This document shows positions 51,097 to 62,997 of a stretch of 64,000 nt of DNA, piece by piece. A model generated the notes under the pieces. The model made no database searches and was not told the origin of the DNA. It saw only the letters and a program-made list of their open reading frames with translations. Location: assembly GCA_003344405.1 (NCBI GenBank), contig NOWV01000046.1, positions 186,001 to 250,000 on the forward strand, given 5' to 3'. A program made the translations under genes and the position numbers. This DNA comes from Trichoplax sp. H2 (taxonomy: Eukaryota > Placozoa > Uniplacotomia > Trichoplacea). Position 1 is the stretch's first letter; the number at the start of each line of letters is the position of its first letter.

Positions 51097-52641
51097 AACT
51101 TTTTTCTTCGACCTTCAGTAATAAAGTATGCTCTTGTAGCATTAAATATTCAACGGTCTAGTTTCTTATTGATTATTTGAATGTCAATCAGTATACAAAC
51201 TTAAAATTACTTCCTTGAGGTCGCTTCCGGGTACACTTGGAATCATTTGTTTATATTGGGATAGCATGCGTTTGGGGATGATGCCGAGAATTTCTCTGGC
51301 AAGGATGGATATATTGTATGTAAATAGGATGGTACTATGAGCAGTTATTTTGACGCCTTATTTTATCAATGTTAGCTGAATTCGTTTTGGACGTCTCATT
51401 ATTTTGGGCCAATTTGGAACGACTCGGCTATTTCTGCTTAGTTTATTTACCGTCATCAATTGATTTATATAACGGTTTATACAATTGTCAGTCAGGATTG
51501 ACACTAATTTTAAGTGTTTCAGATATAGCATATTTTGTTCACTTTAGTAATGCTCTGCATATTGGCAATAGTAATTTGTAGAATAGTTACTGTATAAGAG
51601 CCGCAAAAATAATGTTGATAAGAATAGAAAACTATAATCGGCTGTGCCGTAAATAGTCAAGGTTTGTCGTACTCGAACATGAATAAATTAGGGTGTATTA
51701 CTGTTTACACAAACTTTCGAGGACAGATTGGATATCATTAATAAGGATTTTATAGCAATTCATTTAATAACAATTTATTGCTGGTGGAAAGGGGTTTCTT
51801 TGCGGTCAATAGATGAAAAATCAAATTAAATGAATGGAAAGGTTGACACTAAATATCTTATTCCATTGATCCGCTGAATGTCAGTCATACCTAGTATGTC
51901 GTTAAAAGTATTTAAAAAGGATATAATTAAAAATCGCTATTCGAAATATTTTATTTCTACATCATGCGTATATTGCTATGATATTAGCATTAAGAATACA
52001 GATATCAAGAGGATCCAACACATTCGTTATCGAAAAGTAACTGAGTAAAAAAGTTCCCTTGCAGTCTGGATGCAGTAAATAGCATTAATTTCTACGGAAC
52101 GTATACTTTATTCAGCAAATTAAAATAAGTGTATGTATAGAGCAATAATATTGGTTAGAAATATTAGCGATATAGCTATATTCTATATCATAACTGAAGA
52201 TATTCCATACGGCTTAGATATTTTCAAAGAGAAATGAGTTTAATCGCATATTTACAATAAAACTAGTCAATTATTCAAATTTGGACTATAATTCCATTTA
52301 GAGGTATCAACTGACAATTAGGATTTATTCATATATAAGCTTCCATAGAAATTTATCTACAAAATCGCAGTATCTGAAATGTATCTTTCAGACGGTTAAA
52401 ATTAAAACTTAGTTACAATAAAACTTTAATTTTAAAAATGTAATTAGTACGATACTTAATTGAAAGAAATTCAAGTGCTTTATGAAGTAGATGGAGGGAG
52501 CATTTGGATGTAAGGAATAATAACCATCACTGTGAAGCCTTGACTGGGCGTAGATATACTTTTAGTTTTTTTTATACAACATTCTCATTTTTTATAAATA
52601 TTATTAGAACGTTTTCAAATGTTAACGATAGTAATATTTTA
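51097..52641. other. AT-rich intergenic region downstream of FSIP1
   Basis: No supported exon. A 70-codon plus frame at 51369-51581 is hydrophobic with no recognised motif or splice support. The last few hundred bases before 52642 are presumably the FSIP1 3' UTR. Confidence 0.35.
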
Positions 52642-55600
52642 CTAGTCGCTGCATTCGGGTGAACTTGATCGTATATTGTATTCTTCTTCGGTCGTAGTAC
52701 TTGCTGCCGGAGATGAAACTTTAGTTGGTGGTAATGGCTTAAATGGATTTAAACTGCGTACAGATTTTCCACCGCGCGTGTTTACTTCTTGAGATTTCGT
52801 TAACAGTGGTGGCATAAATGAAGACTGTAAATTGTTATCATTAACGTCAGGTTGACTTGAAGTTATCACAGATTGTGATAAACTTCGAGTCGTTGATGGC
52901 GTTACTGAGCTCATTCGTGATAAACTTTCGCTTTCTTCCGTTGATGAATCTACGTTATTCCTATTATTACTTTGCCAAAAAGGACTACTCAAAAACTGAT
53001 TTCTGCTTTTATTGGACTGAATTGAAGAGGGTGTAGGGATTTCGTCTCTGGAGGACATGATCGAGCTTGAAGCTGCCGATTCACTACGACTAGGAGTATC
53101 TTGGTAATCTTCATTAGTGCCAAATTTGGATAATTCAGAATACTTGCTATCCCAAGCAGGTTTAGTTCGGCGCGATAACGATGGCAGACTTGAAGCAGAG
53201 TTAGGGCGAAAAACTGTTTTATCAAATTTATCATTGCGAGATTTTTCTTCGCTACTCATCCTCCTATCCGAAATACTTTCACTAACACTGTTTCTCGCTT
53301 GAGTTTGAAATTGAGTATCAGGTTGAATCGATCGAGTTCTTGCCATTTCTTCGGAGGACATTGGTCTGTTTCGATTTGATTTTCGTTGTGATCGAGCCGA
53401 GTGACTCCTGTCGGTAGCTCTATTAGATAGATTATCTGAGACTATATCATTTTTTGTCGGAGTTAAGGTTCGAGAAGATAGTTCAGTATCATTGTAACTG
53501 GATGCAATGCTTGACCTTGCTTGAGTTACATCTTCAATAATTATTGAATCTTCTCGCTGTACCTCTCTATTGTTAATTTCATGATCACTTTGACTAGAGA
53601 TAGCATCCTCTTCTTGAGATACTAAATGCGCGGGATTTGGACTATTAATGGCTAATCTATATTTTTCCATTAACTCCTCTAATCTTTCATCTGAAATTTC
53701 AGTTCTGTCGGATTCCAAATCAGTACCAGTTCGAGAAGTGATTGGAGTACTGATGGAGGATCTGCATTGTTCAAGTAACTCTTGCAATCTGCTCTCATCG
53801 ACGCTTTGGGTATCATCCTATTTTCATCAAGGATTGATGCCATTATTCAATAGTAATCATGATGTGGCTACATGAAGAATCTTAAAAATGTAAGTGAATG
53901 AGATATAATATTAATTTACCTCTTCATCATATTTCATTTTATGCAATTGTTGCTCAATGGTCTTAAGGCGATGATTTAAATCTCGTTGAAATTTCGTTTC
54001 AAATAAGCTATACTCTCCTAGACCTAGGTAGATGACAAGTGAAATAGGTTCATACGAGTGTTTCCCTGAATATCTCAAAAACCTTTCAGTAGGCAGGATA
54101 TATGTCTATGATCAGTACCATAGTTATCGATATCGTTTTCATCAGCTTGCCATGCTATTATTTCATCTTTAACGAGACTCTATAGGATTAATTGTCAACA
54201 TATTGGAAATACAAAATGTTAAAAGTTGCTATTGTACTGCAAAATTGCTCATCTAATCGCCAATAGCTGTAAAAATTTATTTCTTACATCGATTTTAGTT
54301 ACACTAGTAATATTTTCAGTCATATCTTCATTTGGAACCATAGTTAAACTTTCGAATTTATCTGCCGGCATGATAGATTTCAATTTTCTAATTGTCATAC
54401 AAGTAAGAATACAAACTTTACTGCAAGAAATAAATAATCAGAAGCAAATCGTGACTACTAGAAAATTAAAATTTCTCAGTCGTACGTATCAATGCTATCT
54501 AAGATCTCTTTTTCTCGCTTTTCCGGAAGAAATCCATTTGAAAGATTTTTAGAACTTGCAATATGGGTGTTTGTCTGGTTGATATGGATTTAGTATCCGC
54601 ATTAATACCAATAAAGTCAAATAGGCATCGAAACAAGACTGTGATTATTGAATATAATCTAGTACCGTCTCAGTTTCGTCTTGATTTTCATCCGCTTCAA
54701 GCAAGAGCTGCTCAATTCTCTTTTTTTCTTCATCTGTCATCGTAACTATATTGGCCGCATCTGCTGCGAGCTATGTCAGCCAATAAAACTCTTGTGTTAC
54801 TTATTACAATTACGTTAATAGCAGGGATCACTCAAGAAATTTTTTTCTCCCATTCCCATACACGGGAAGGAATTTCTTGAGTAGTCCCTATTAACAGATA
54901 GAGAATTATGTTATATCTCAATCTAATATGATTATATTACAATACCTCGATATTTCTTCTAATATAGTTTTTATTTTTAGAGTCCGTTTTTTCACTTTTT
55001 TGGTTACTATGGTGCCTTTTATCGTTTTTTCCCTTTTGCTTTCTGCTTTGTTTAATCTTTCTATGTATTCGAGTCCTTGTCATTTCTGAATGATTTTCAG
55101 TTCGAACATTGGATTTTTTGCTACTCGATATCTCTGTAGCTGCCAATAAATGGTCTCAGATATATATTTGATTGATAAAACAACAAACAGAAACATCAAT
55201 ATAGAAATTTACCTTGTTCTTCATCTGATATATCGGAAAGGTTGTAATTGACATCTAGATTACTTTCAATTAGTCCCGGCGGTTGAGTAGCAAAGAGAGG
55301 TGAAAATGTTCCAGAATAAGCTTCTATTTCCTCATCGTCACTGAAAGCTATGCAAAAATCGAACATCACTACAAAGAAACATCTTCAATGCTTATAACTA
55401 TAAATTAACCTCTTACAGTTACGAGTAAATACTTTATAGAATTATATCAGATTACTTGATAAATCGGGCGCAGGGCCAATAGCGTTAATGTGATTTTTAG
55501 ATAGTAAAGCAATTTCTTTTCCTTCTCGTTCGAGTTGCCTTTGCTGCTCTATTAACTGTTGCGACCATTGAGATTCTAACACTAGCCGTTTCTTCTTGAC

Positions 55601-57161
55601 TTCTTTTTCTTTCTATTTATTGATTCATCATCAGAAATATATATTATGAATATTTAGCAGCAATGGAAACTTAAGTGCAGATAATAGTTCAAACCTTGAC
55701 TACATCAGTAAGAAGAGAATCTAATTTCTGAATTCTTTTTAATCCCTTAGCAATTCTGGGATCCAGAACTTCTTCCGGCGTAGCTGCAACATCTTCTTTG
55801 GCTGCATTTACATTACTTGAATCTGCGGTGTCATTTTGTGATTGCTTCTCATCTGTGACTTCCGTACACTCCTATTGTTTAAGGTTGAAGAGTATTAAAC
55901 GAATGGTTGTAAGGCATAACTTAAATTTTTAACATTTTATTATCGATAAATTAGCAATATTCTACGATAAATTTTAAAGTTTATTTGGTACTATAATTCA
56001 TGTACTTCTTTTGGTTTGTTTAATTCGATATCGTTATCACTTTCAGCTTCCTCAACAGGTTCCTTTTATGTAATATTTTGTTGGAATATAAGATAATAGT
56101 TATTTAAATTATATTTCCGTTTTATTAGAGAATAGTTCATAGAAAATACGAAATTAATCAGTATGAATCTGTACAAGTAAGATGCTACTATACCTCAATG
56201 CTTGCTACTTCTATTTCCTCCACTGGTCGTGAAAAAGAAAGAGCATATTGACGTCGTAATACGATATGGCAAAAAGTTTATCAGGAATTTTACAGATTTT
56301 GTTAGCTTATTAAAATGATTATTGGTACCTTCTGGTGTTAATACTTCCAGAGATGATGAAGCAGGTCTATTAGAGCGCTACACGATTGATAATATATGTT
56401 ATTTTTAAACTCAGCTATGACAGTTAGTGTAAAATAACTCAATATGTGTGTAATAAAAATAATCGAGCTTAGAAAGTATAGTTTTACATATTACTTTCGT
56501 AATAAATTTAGCTATAAAATATTATAGGTTGATGATAGATACGTTCGTTGTGCGTCGTAGTAAGATATATGCAAACGCAGTAGGCATAGCATGATGATTA
56601 AAACTTGATATTATTTTACTTCCTCTTTAGGTTTTAAAGTTTTAAATTAAAATAGTGAATAAACGAGTAACTTAAACGAGCAATTTTAGATACTAACCAC
56701 AGATGAATGACCTGATATTGGTGGATATTGATCGTCGTTATCATTCCTATAATGTTAATAAAAATTGATAGTTAGTAACAAACTGAGTTAATACGCTCTT
56801 TAATGACATTTATGGTACATCTTTTTGCAAGCTAATATTACGGCATCAAATTTTATACATTTGAGCCTTTTTATGGCGATATTTCATATTATAGCTTGGC
56901 TGTCAATATGTTATACGTTTATTCAACTAAGATTTAAAATGTTTAAGTATAAAAATTTACATTTAATAGAATTATTGACTAATCCTATGTGGGTGAAACA
57001 GACTGTGGGTATACAGTACGTTTACTTCAAGACTAATGAAATAAATTGATTAATTAGAAGATTTAGATTAAAGTAGCTAGAGCAATCGTATCAATTACAG
57101 CATAGATCAATCCTATTCTTAATAATATCATAACTTGCCTGACACTTTCGGTACTATCCAT
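52642..57161 (-). CDS. FSIP1: Fibrous sheath-interacting protein 1 homologue (15 exons)
   Basis: Exons in order: 57161-57139, 56746-56698, 56377-56329, 56222-56194, 56062-56006, 55871-55695, 55612-55456, 55347-55213, 55139-54946, 54770-54666, 54574-54486, 54387-54288, 54179-54119, 54017-53920, 53817-52642. Every phase matches; the sum is 2499 nt, 832 aa. Motifs shared with vertebrate FSIP1, in the same order: SSLEVLTPE near the N-terminus; IQKLDSLL followed by KKEKEVKKK; FSPLFATQPP; IRRNIELA; VTMTDEEKKRIEQLL; IDTKLKSI; FQRDLNHRLKTIEQQLHKMK; and DESRLQELLEQC. The protein is Glu/Lys-rich coiled coil up to about residue 450. The C-terminal 380 residues (one exon) are Ser/Arg/Asn-rich and probably disordered, longer than in mammals. 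FSIP1 is a sperm-tail and cilium protein that binds the AKAP4-type scaffold in mammals. The first intron has a GC donor (AG|GCAAGT). Identification is by motif order, so I am confident of it; the exact start exon is less certain. Confidence 0.9.
54818..54893. repeat. Short foldback in FSIP1 intron
   Basis: TAGCAGGGATCACTCAAGAAAT and ATTTCTTGAGTAGTCCCTATTA are imperfect inverted repeats separated by about 35 bp containing CTCCCATTCCCAT...GGGAAGGA, itself weakly self-complementary. The element lies wholly within the intron between the FSIP1 exons 55139-54946 and 54770-54666. MITE-like; no target duplication established. Confidence 0.7.
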
Positions 57162-57985
57162 ACCAATAGCTTATAGTACATATAGGTACATAATTAAAAA
57201 ATTCAGTCAATTTATGATGTAATGATGTCACTATGTAGAGTCCAGATGAATAAATAATTCCACGGGGTAATCCAAAATTCAGATATCATTTATTACTATA
57301 CTAATTTATATCTAAGTCATAAAATTCTGGCTTCGTCGAGATTAAATAAGTAAGTAGTTACTGTCTATGTCAATGAAGAATTCGTCCAACTTGCAATGCT
57401 AACCGTGTGAACGTATTACACTCGTATTTCTAATTGAAAGCTATTGCTAAATTCACACATCGATGTAGCAAACTATCTCCATTATCTCAAGTCGTTAGTA
57501 ATTCAGTTTTTATAGTATTTCAGCATATTCTATTGCCTATTTGGTATCTCAAGTACATATGATTATTTGTGCTTATGTTATGATTGATACGGTTGTGGTT
57601 TAAGAATTTCAACGGGAGGAATTCGTTACTATGATACGAGCCATTTGAAATTAAGAATGATTCTATAATGCTCATGCGCAATGCTTCACGAAGTCTGCCG
57701 TCAAATGATCCTGCAGTAACTGTAACTGTGATAGTCAGACACCGAAGGCTCCAGTGGACTATACCCCCTATACAGTATCGTATACCATTATGATAGTATA
57801 CGACACTATACTTCACGGCTATATCGAAAGATGTTCCATGTCTAGTGTTCCACATTCGCTTAGTCAAAAACCTCTTCGAGAGCACCAATTTCAAAATTGC
57901 TCCTAGCTGCGTTGCGGGCACTAGTAGCGAGACTGTTGGTGAACATTTTCCCTTTACCGGTTTACTAGTCCTTTTAGTTGCAGTA
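57162..57985. promoter_or_regulatory. Shared 5' interval of FSIP1 and SNIP1 (putative bidirectional promoter)
   Basis: The first codons of FSIP1 (minus, 57161) and SNIP1 (plus, 57986) face away from each other with 824 bp between them. The half nearest SNIP1 is the more GC-rich part. A 202-codon minus-strand frame from about 58128 down to 57520 crosses this interval and the first SNIP1 exon; it is best explained as antisense shadow plus open promoter sequence. No specific promoter element was identified. Confidence 0.5.
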
Positions 57986-60635
57986 ATGGCCGATTCTCGA
58001 AGATATGAAAGAGGATCAGATAGAGATAAATATAGAAAAGAATCCTCCCGAAAAAATGAGTATAAGGACAGATCACCAAGCAGGAACAGAAGCGATAAAC
58101 GAAGGTAGCCATCCAAATATTGCAGCAATAATTTTGCAATGTCAATATCGCTGTTCTAGTAATGTTTGCTGTAACCTGTTACTTATGTTTTGGGAACATA
58201 TTTTAGAATGATTCACAAATAGGATTCATGCCAATTACATATTTAATTGATTAATTATTAATCGTTGTAACATAACTTCAATCTATTTTGGTTCCCGTTG
58301 TTTTGAATGCCGAACTTGGTCAGATATCCAGATGAAGCAAGGAACTATCGTCATAAGGAAAGGAGAGACGAACGGGATAGTGAATCTCAAAGATTATCAG
58401 ATAGTCATAAACATCAGCATTCGAATGATAGGAGACAAAGAGATTCATACGAAGATAGAAGCTCTAGAAAGGACGATCGAAGGAGAAATAGAGATGATGA
58501 GCATAAACAGGTCGAAAATTAATAGCTATACAATATTAATTATAGTAAAAAGAATTTTGTAGTTCGAGTGGATTAGTAGTTTCCTTTTTGGACATGACTA
58601 CGTAAATACGTGCCAGAAGTTTATAAAAGTGTTTCACACAACATGAATCACAGATATAATAATAAATTTAGCAGTTTATTCTGTAGAAGCATGATAGATT
58701 ATTTTATTTTGAGGAATTAGCTGTAATTGTCTCCACTCTACTATAAAGATAGAGACGCAATAGCGTAGATAAATATAGTAAATTAGTTGTATGGCTTGCA
58801 ATTACTGCTAAGACGTTTTACTAAGAACTGCTATTATACCTAAATCAGATTAGATGTGCTGTAAAATTCAAAGATTCTTTTTAGATTTAACTCTTGCTTT
58901 CCATTTTTGTAGAGAAATGATTATTCCAGAAATAGGGATGAAGCTGATCGTAAAAGGGAGGAATATAACGAAGGTAAATGTTTTGTGTATAGGATTTATA
59001 TAATCGATTGTGTCTATGATTCTTGATGCTATGCACTGGTAATAGACAGTGTTACTGAGTAGTTGGTGTAGTATTCTCTACTCTAATTACATAATTTTAC
59101 TATAAAATTGGTCATGATTATGATACCACGTTAAAAGATTTTAGATATAAATAATCAGTTATCGAAATTCGATATTATGAATTAAAAGCAACTAGATTTA
59201 CTATTATTTGGCAGATAGAACAGACAGAAAATTAGTATATGACTGCTTTTGTCGTGGTTTTAGCCGGTAATCATACCAGCAAATAATTTGCAGCAGTAAT
59301 AATGAAAATATTTAGGACTGTTTTTGATGTTGCAGCTCGGCGTAAAAGGAGGAAGAGTGAAGAAAAAATTGACGAGTTAGTATATACGTATAATTTGTAT
59401 CTTTTGATTCTGGTATGGCATTGGATAGTGTAATATTTTAAAATCTGTCCGGTATGATTCGTTAAAGCTTGGTTGAATACTTGTAATTTAATTTAGTTTT
59501 GGAAAACCTGTATCTGAATCAGAAACTGGCAAAGATGATGAGGATAATGCAGCTACTGAGAAAGCAGAACCTGATTTTAAGCTTTCCGGCAACTTAGCAA
59601 AAGATACGAATACCTATAAAGTATGAATGTGACATTGTTGAAAATCACGATATTTCAATTTTATTAACATTATGGGAACACATTTCATGTTAAGGGTGTA
59701 GTAATAAAATATAGTGAGCCGCCAGAAGCGAGGCAGCCGAAAACCAGATGGAGGCTATATGTATTTAAAGAGGATCAGTCACTGCGTAAGATTGAAGATG
59801 TTATTTTGTAGCACTAAATTCTGTGGATGACCACCAGTATTGATAATACTCGAATGAAAGACAATACACTTCCTTAACACTGTGATATATTAATTTCCCT
59901 TTTATAGCAACTGTTTATATCCACCGACAAAGTGCTTTTCTGCTGGGTCGAGATAGAAGAGTAAGAAAAAATTCAGAATTTTAATAACTACTGAATCCAC
60001 CGGCTTTTCCTAATTTTTATTATGCTCTCATTTCTTCTCTGCAGGTAGCCGATATTCCTATTGATCATCCTTCATGTTCGAGCCAACATGCTGTTATTCA
60101 ATACCGATTAGTTGATGTAGAAAAGGAAGATGGAACTCTTGGAAAGAAAGTGAAGTAAGTCCTATGGTTTGCTAACTTGCTGCTTGGTGTGATGATATTT
60201 TATGACTACAATTTTGTGCTTCTGTGAAGTTGTGATAACGTATTTTGCTATCTCTAACTGTTCAATCTTTTTTTAGGCCATACATGATAGATCTAGAATC
60301 AACTAATGGAACATATGTGAATAACAACAGAATAGAGTCATCTCGTTATGTTGAACTGAAGGAAAAGGTAGTAATCCTACTATAATCACTTTACACCATA
60401 AATTTGTGATAATTGTAATTATACATCAATTAAGTGAAGTTTGCACTAAATGCTTTCCTGTATGGTAATTGTGTTGAATTTAAAAAATTTACTTGGTATT
60501 CTGATTTCCGACTTATTAAACAAGGATATGGTGAAGTTTGGTTACAGTAGTAGAGAATATATCCTTCTTCACGAAAATTCACAGGATCAGCTTGACGAAC
60601 CCGAAGCGGAAGAAAATACTGATGCTCAGGAATAA
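57986..60635 (+). CDS. SNIP1: Smad nuclear-interacting protein 1, FHA domain (10 exons)
   Basis: Exons: 57986-58104, 58324-58510, 58913-58973, 59336-59375, 59497-59620, 59695-59785, 59908-59960, 60045-60154, 60277-60367, 60525-60635. All phases match; 987 nt, 328 aa (human 396 aa). The first about 140 residues are Arg/Ser/Asp/Glu-rich, like other spliceosome-associated RS-type tails. EPDFKLSGNL...DTNTYKGVVIKYSEPPEAR then introduces the FHA domain, which follows through FLLGRDRRVADIPIDHPSCS, QHAVIQYR, and IDLESTNGTYVNNNRI to FGYSSREYILLHE, ending in an acidic tail. The FHA Gly-Arg, Ser-x-x-His and Asn-Gly-Thr residues for phosphothreonine binding are all present. SNIP1 acts in the nucleus, in Smad/p300 and NF-kB control, miRNA biogenesis with Drosha and the activated spliceosome. 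The weakest junction is the donor after 58510 (CAG|GTCGAA). Confidence 0.95.
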
Positions 60636-61060
60636 TAATAAGTTTAATGTCCGCACTTGTATGAAATTTTTTTGTAAATCATCGTATCACTTTTTTATGA
60701 GAACCTTGAAGCTGCTAGTAGTTACTTTGTGCTATATACTGTACATAGGTATATCTATTAATAATTTCTTGATGATGAATCGTCAATTTACAGTATTGCA
60801 AAGACATCTATGTGTATAAATAAAGAATTTACAAATTTGTTCAATTAGCAAGTTGTTTGAACGTATGTACAGTATGTACATCATAATGAAATTAATAGCA
60901 CACTTATCGACACATGGTGGATTATAATGATAATTACATGTACAGTAGATGCATTACTGTACTACATAGAGTAACGCTGAGATCTGTAACATATCACAAT
61001 ATAGTATGCCATCTTGTTATTATGTAGTTTCTAGTTTATCCTAGAAGTAAACATACTCGT
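60636..61060. other. SNIP1 downstream region
   Basis: AT-rich, presumably the SNIP1 3' UTR (AATAAA-like AAATAAAG at about 60821) passing into intergenic sequence. No exon was recognised. Confidence 0.4.
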
Positions 61061-61084
61061 AGTGGTATCATATCGAATCAGTTG

Positions 61085-61330
61085 TGTCAAGTTTAGCTCC
61101 GTCAAGTACGGTACGGTACGGTACTACTGCACTTCTTCTGGTACAGTACCAGTCTTTGCGTCCAGTGAAAAATACTGTACAGTACAAATACAGTATAATG
61201 TACTGTACACCGTACGGTACGAAAGCTTTCAGAGCCCTCTCATGCGATAGTACACTGTACAGTACAGTAGTTACTAAGAGCGGATGATGAAGCACAGTAG
61301 TGTACTGTACTGTACCACGGTCAAAAGGTA
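61085..61330. repeat. Palindromic TACTGTAC/GTACGGTAC cluster
   Basis: GTACGGTACGGTACGGTAC at about 61106-61122, then CTGTACAGTACAAATACAGT, CACCGTACGGTACG, ACTGTACAGTACAGTAG and GTACTGTACTGTACC to 61315. This is the same word family as at 22-25 and 40-51 kb. The overlapping open frames (61062-61250, 61068-61346, 61084-61287) are repeat translation. Confidence 0.8.
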
Positions 61331-61410
61331 GATCAGAGAATAACAAGTGCGAAGGTCGTAACGTATCATATCGTGATGTCGTTCAAAGGCGAGGAAGATG
61401 CACATTAATG

Positions 61411-61836
61411 GTCGCCATTAGAGTTGTAGTAAACTACTTCGAGAGGTCTTTTAACACTTGGTTTCTTCCAAGTCTTCTTTGAAAAATTCAACATTTTACT
61501 GTAGTCTTTTCGCTGACGTCTTTTAATGTAGTCTTACCCATTGCTATGGTATTTTATTAAGGATACAATAGTGCTGTTATGTCATAGTAGTGACTGTAAG
61601 AAAAAAGAAATAGTCATTAAATAGTCGCCATTACAGTTGTAGTAAAACACTTCCAGAGGTCTTATAACACTTGGTTTCTTTCAAGTCTTCTTTGAAAAAT
61701 TCAACATTTTACTGTAGTCTTTTCGCTAACGTCTTTTAATGTAGTTTTACCCTTTACTACAGTATTTTATTAAGGATACAATAGTGCTGTTATGTCATAG
61801 TAGTGACTGTAAGAAGAAAGAAATATTCACTGTCAA
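61411..61836. repeat. Tandem duplication, unit about 213 bp
   Basis: The unit starting GTCGCCATTA at 61411 is repeated starting at 61624 (offset 213). The copies share long identical runs, for example TCTTCTTTGAAAAATTCAACATTTTACTGTAGTCTTTTCGCT and AAGGATACAATAGTGCTGTTATGTCATAGTAGTGACTGTAAGAA, with about 10% differences concentrated between them. No coding frame is conserved. Confidence 0.85.
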
Positions 61837-62709
61837 AGAATCCACCTACAAACCACAAACTTCGTTGGCTACGGATTGCAATAACCGACGACCAATATTT
61901 TCTTAATTCATAGTGGTGGTATAGGCTTGAAAATCAGTCTTTTTTCTCACTGTCTGCTCCCTCTGGTTTTATCGATTACATCGATTGCTCATCTGCATTG
62001 GAATCAAGGTATCTACTCTTTTTATCCTGATACACTCAAGGTAAAAATGCCATTGTTTAGAAAAGGAGTGGATGAATTTACTAGGGCATCGATTTGTTAA
62101 TATTGAATATCTTTAAAGAATTTTCCACGTACTAGATGCATGACTAGTACTTTTGAATATGCTACTCTAATGTAATGATAGAGGTAGATAGAATGGTCGA
62201 CATAGATCGGTAAAACGATGCTGCGGTATTAATGTCCAATTGTTTGATAAAGTTATTCTTCTTGGCAGTACGTATTCATAATTAATCTGTTACTGTTATT
62301 AATGTTATTAATTAAATAGGAATTGATATAAGCACGAAAATGCTTGTTGACACGATCCTCTACATCCTTGTAAATTCCGTATCAAACAACTCTAAAATAG
62401 TAATATTTATGTGATACATACGATCATCTCTTTCCTCTCTCGATATCTTATTTGAATTGATGTTTCGACATCATCTAACTTCACACATAATTTAAGTACT
62501 GTAATCTTGATTGTACACCAAAGGCATAGTATGTTATCTACGGCAATGGAAAGTATAATGAAAGTAAAAGGATGCGTTTATTAGATAGATGACAATTTGT
62601 AACAAAATTACGGAACGTTAATGCGATATTTTCACTCTCATGTAGCAACGCCGCCAAATTTGATTAGAATTATTACTCGCCCTTGCGTGAATTCATCATT
62701 GCTGCTGCA
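61837..62709. other. Upstream region of the CACNA2D-type gene
   Basis: Non-coding, no repeats noted. Presumably it contains the promoter and 5' UTR of the gene whose ATG is at 62710. No specific promoter element was recognised. Confidence 0.4.
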
Positions 62710-62997
62710 ATGAATCGACAATTGAAATTAGTTTGGATATTGTTATGGCTTGTCCATATTATAAATTGCCAATCATTACCCCCACGTGGTGGATTGGTAG
62801 CACAAGTGCAGAAATGGGCTAGTGAGATTGAAAATGATATGCTGACATTAACGGAGGATGTATTAATGGGTCAAAAAATTCAGCAAATGTTTGATTCATC
62901 GCCATATGAAATTCAGATCAAAGACGGTGACCAGATTGCTAATGAAGTCCAAGATACTTTGGCTGATTATTTTGTCAAGCGAGAACAAGTATTAAAT
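62710..62997 (+). CDS. Voltage-gated calcium channel alpha2/delta subunit, first exon (partial)
   Basis: An open frame of 96 codons from ATG at 62710 ends at a donor AAT|GTATGC in phase 0. An upstream TTG in the same frame is not needed. Residues 1-21 are a clear signal peptide (basic start, hydrophobic LVWILLWLVHII, then Cys-Gln). The following VQKWASEIENDMLTLTE resembles the conserved Trp-x3-Glu/Met-x-x-Asp/Glu-x-x-x-Leu start of the extracellular VWA-N region in CACNA2D1-4, and the exon stops in a helix (DYFVKREQVLN) matching the family's Lys/Arg-rich heptad before the next exon. These secreted/GPI-type subunits raise surface expression of CaV1/CaV2 channels. The remaining exons (VWA, MIDAS, Cache domains) are not recognised before the window ends, so the gene is incomplete here. 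The specific paralogue is not assignable. Confidence 0.7.

Noticed and set aside
53117-53302. Plus-strand frames inside the FSIP1 last exon (also 53648-53875 and minus 52989-53234)
   Set aside because: Shadows of the FSIP1 coding frame.
57520-58128. 202-codon minus-strand frame
   Set aside because: Antisense to the first SNIP1 exon and its promoter; the plus strand is explained by a strong SNIP1 match.
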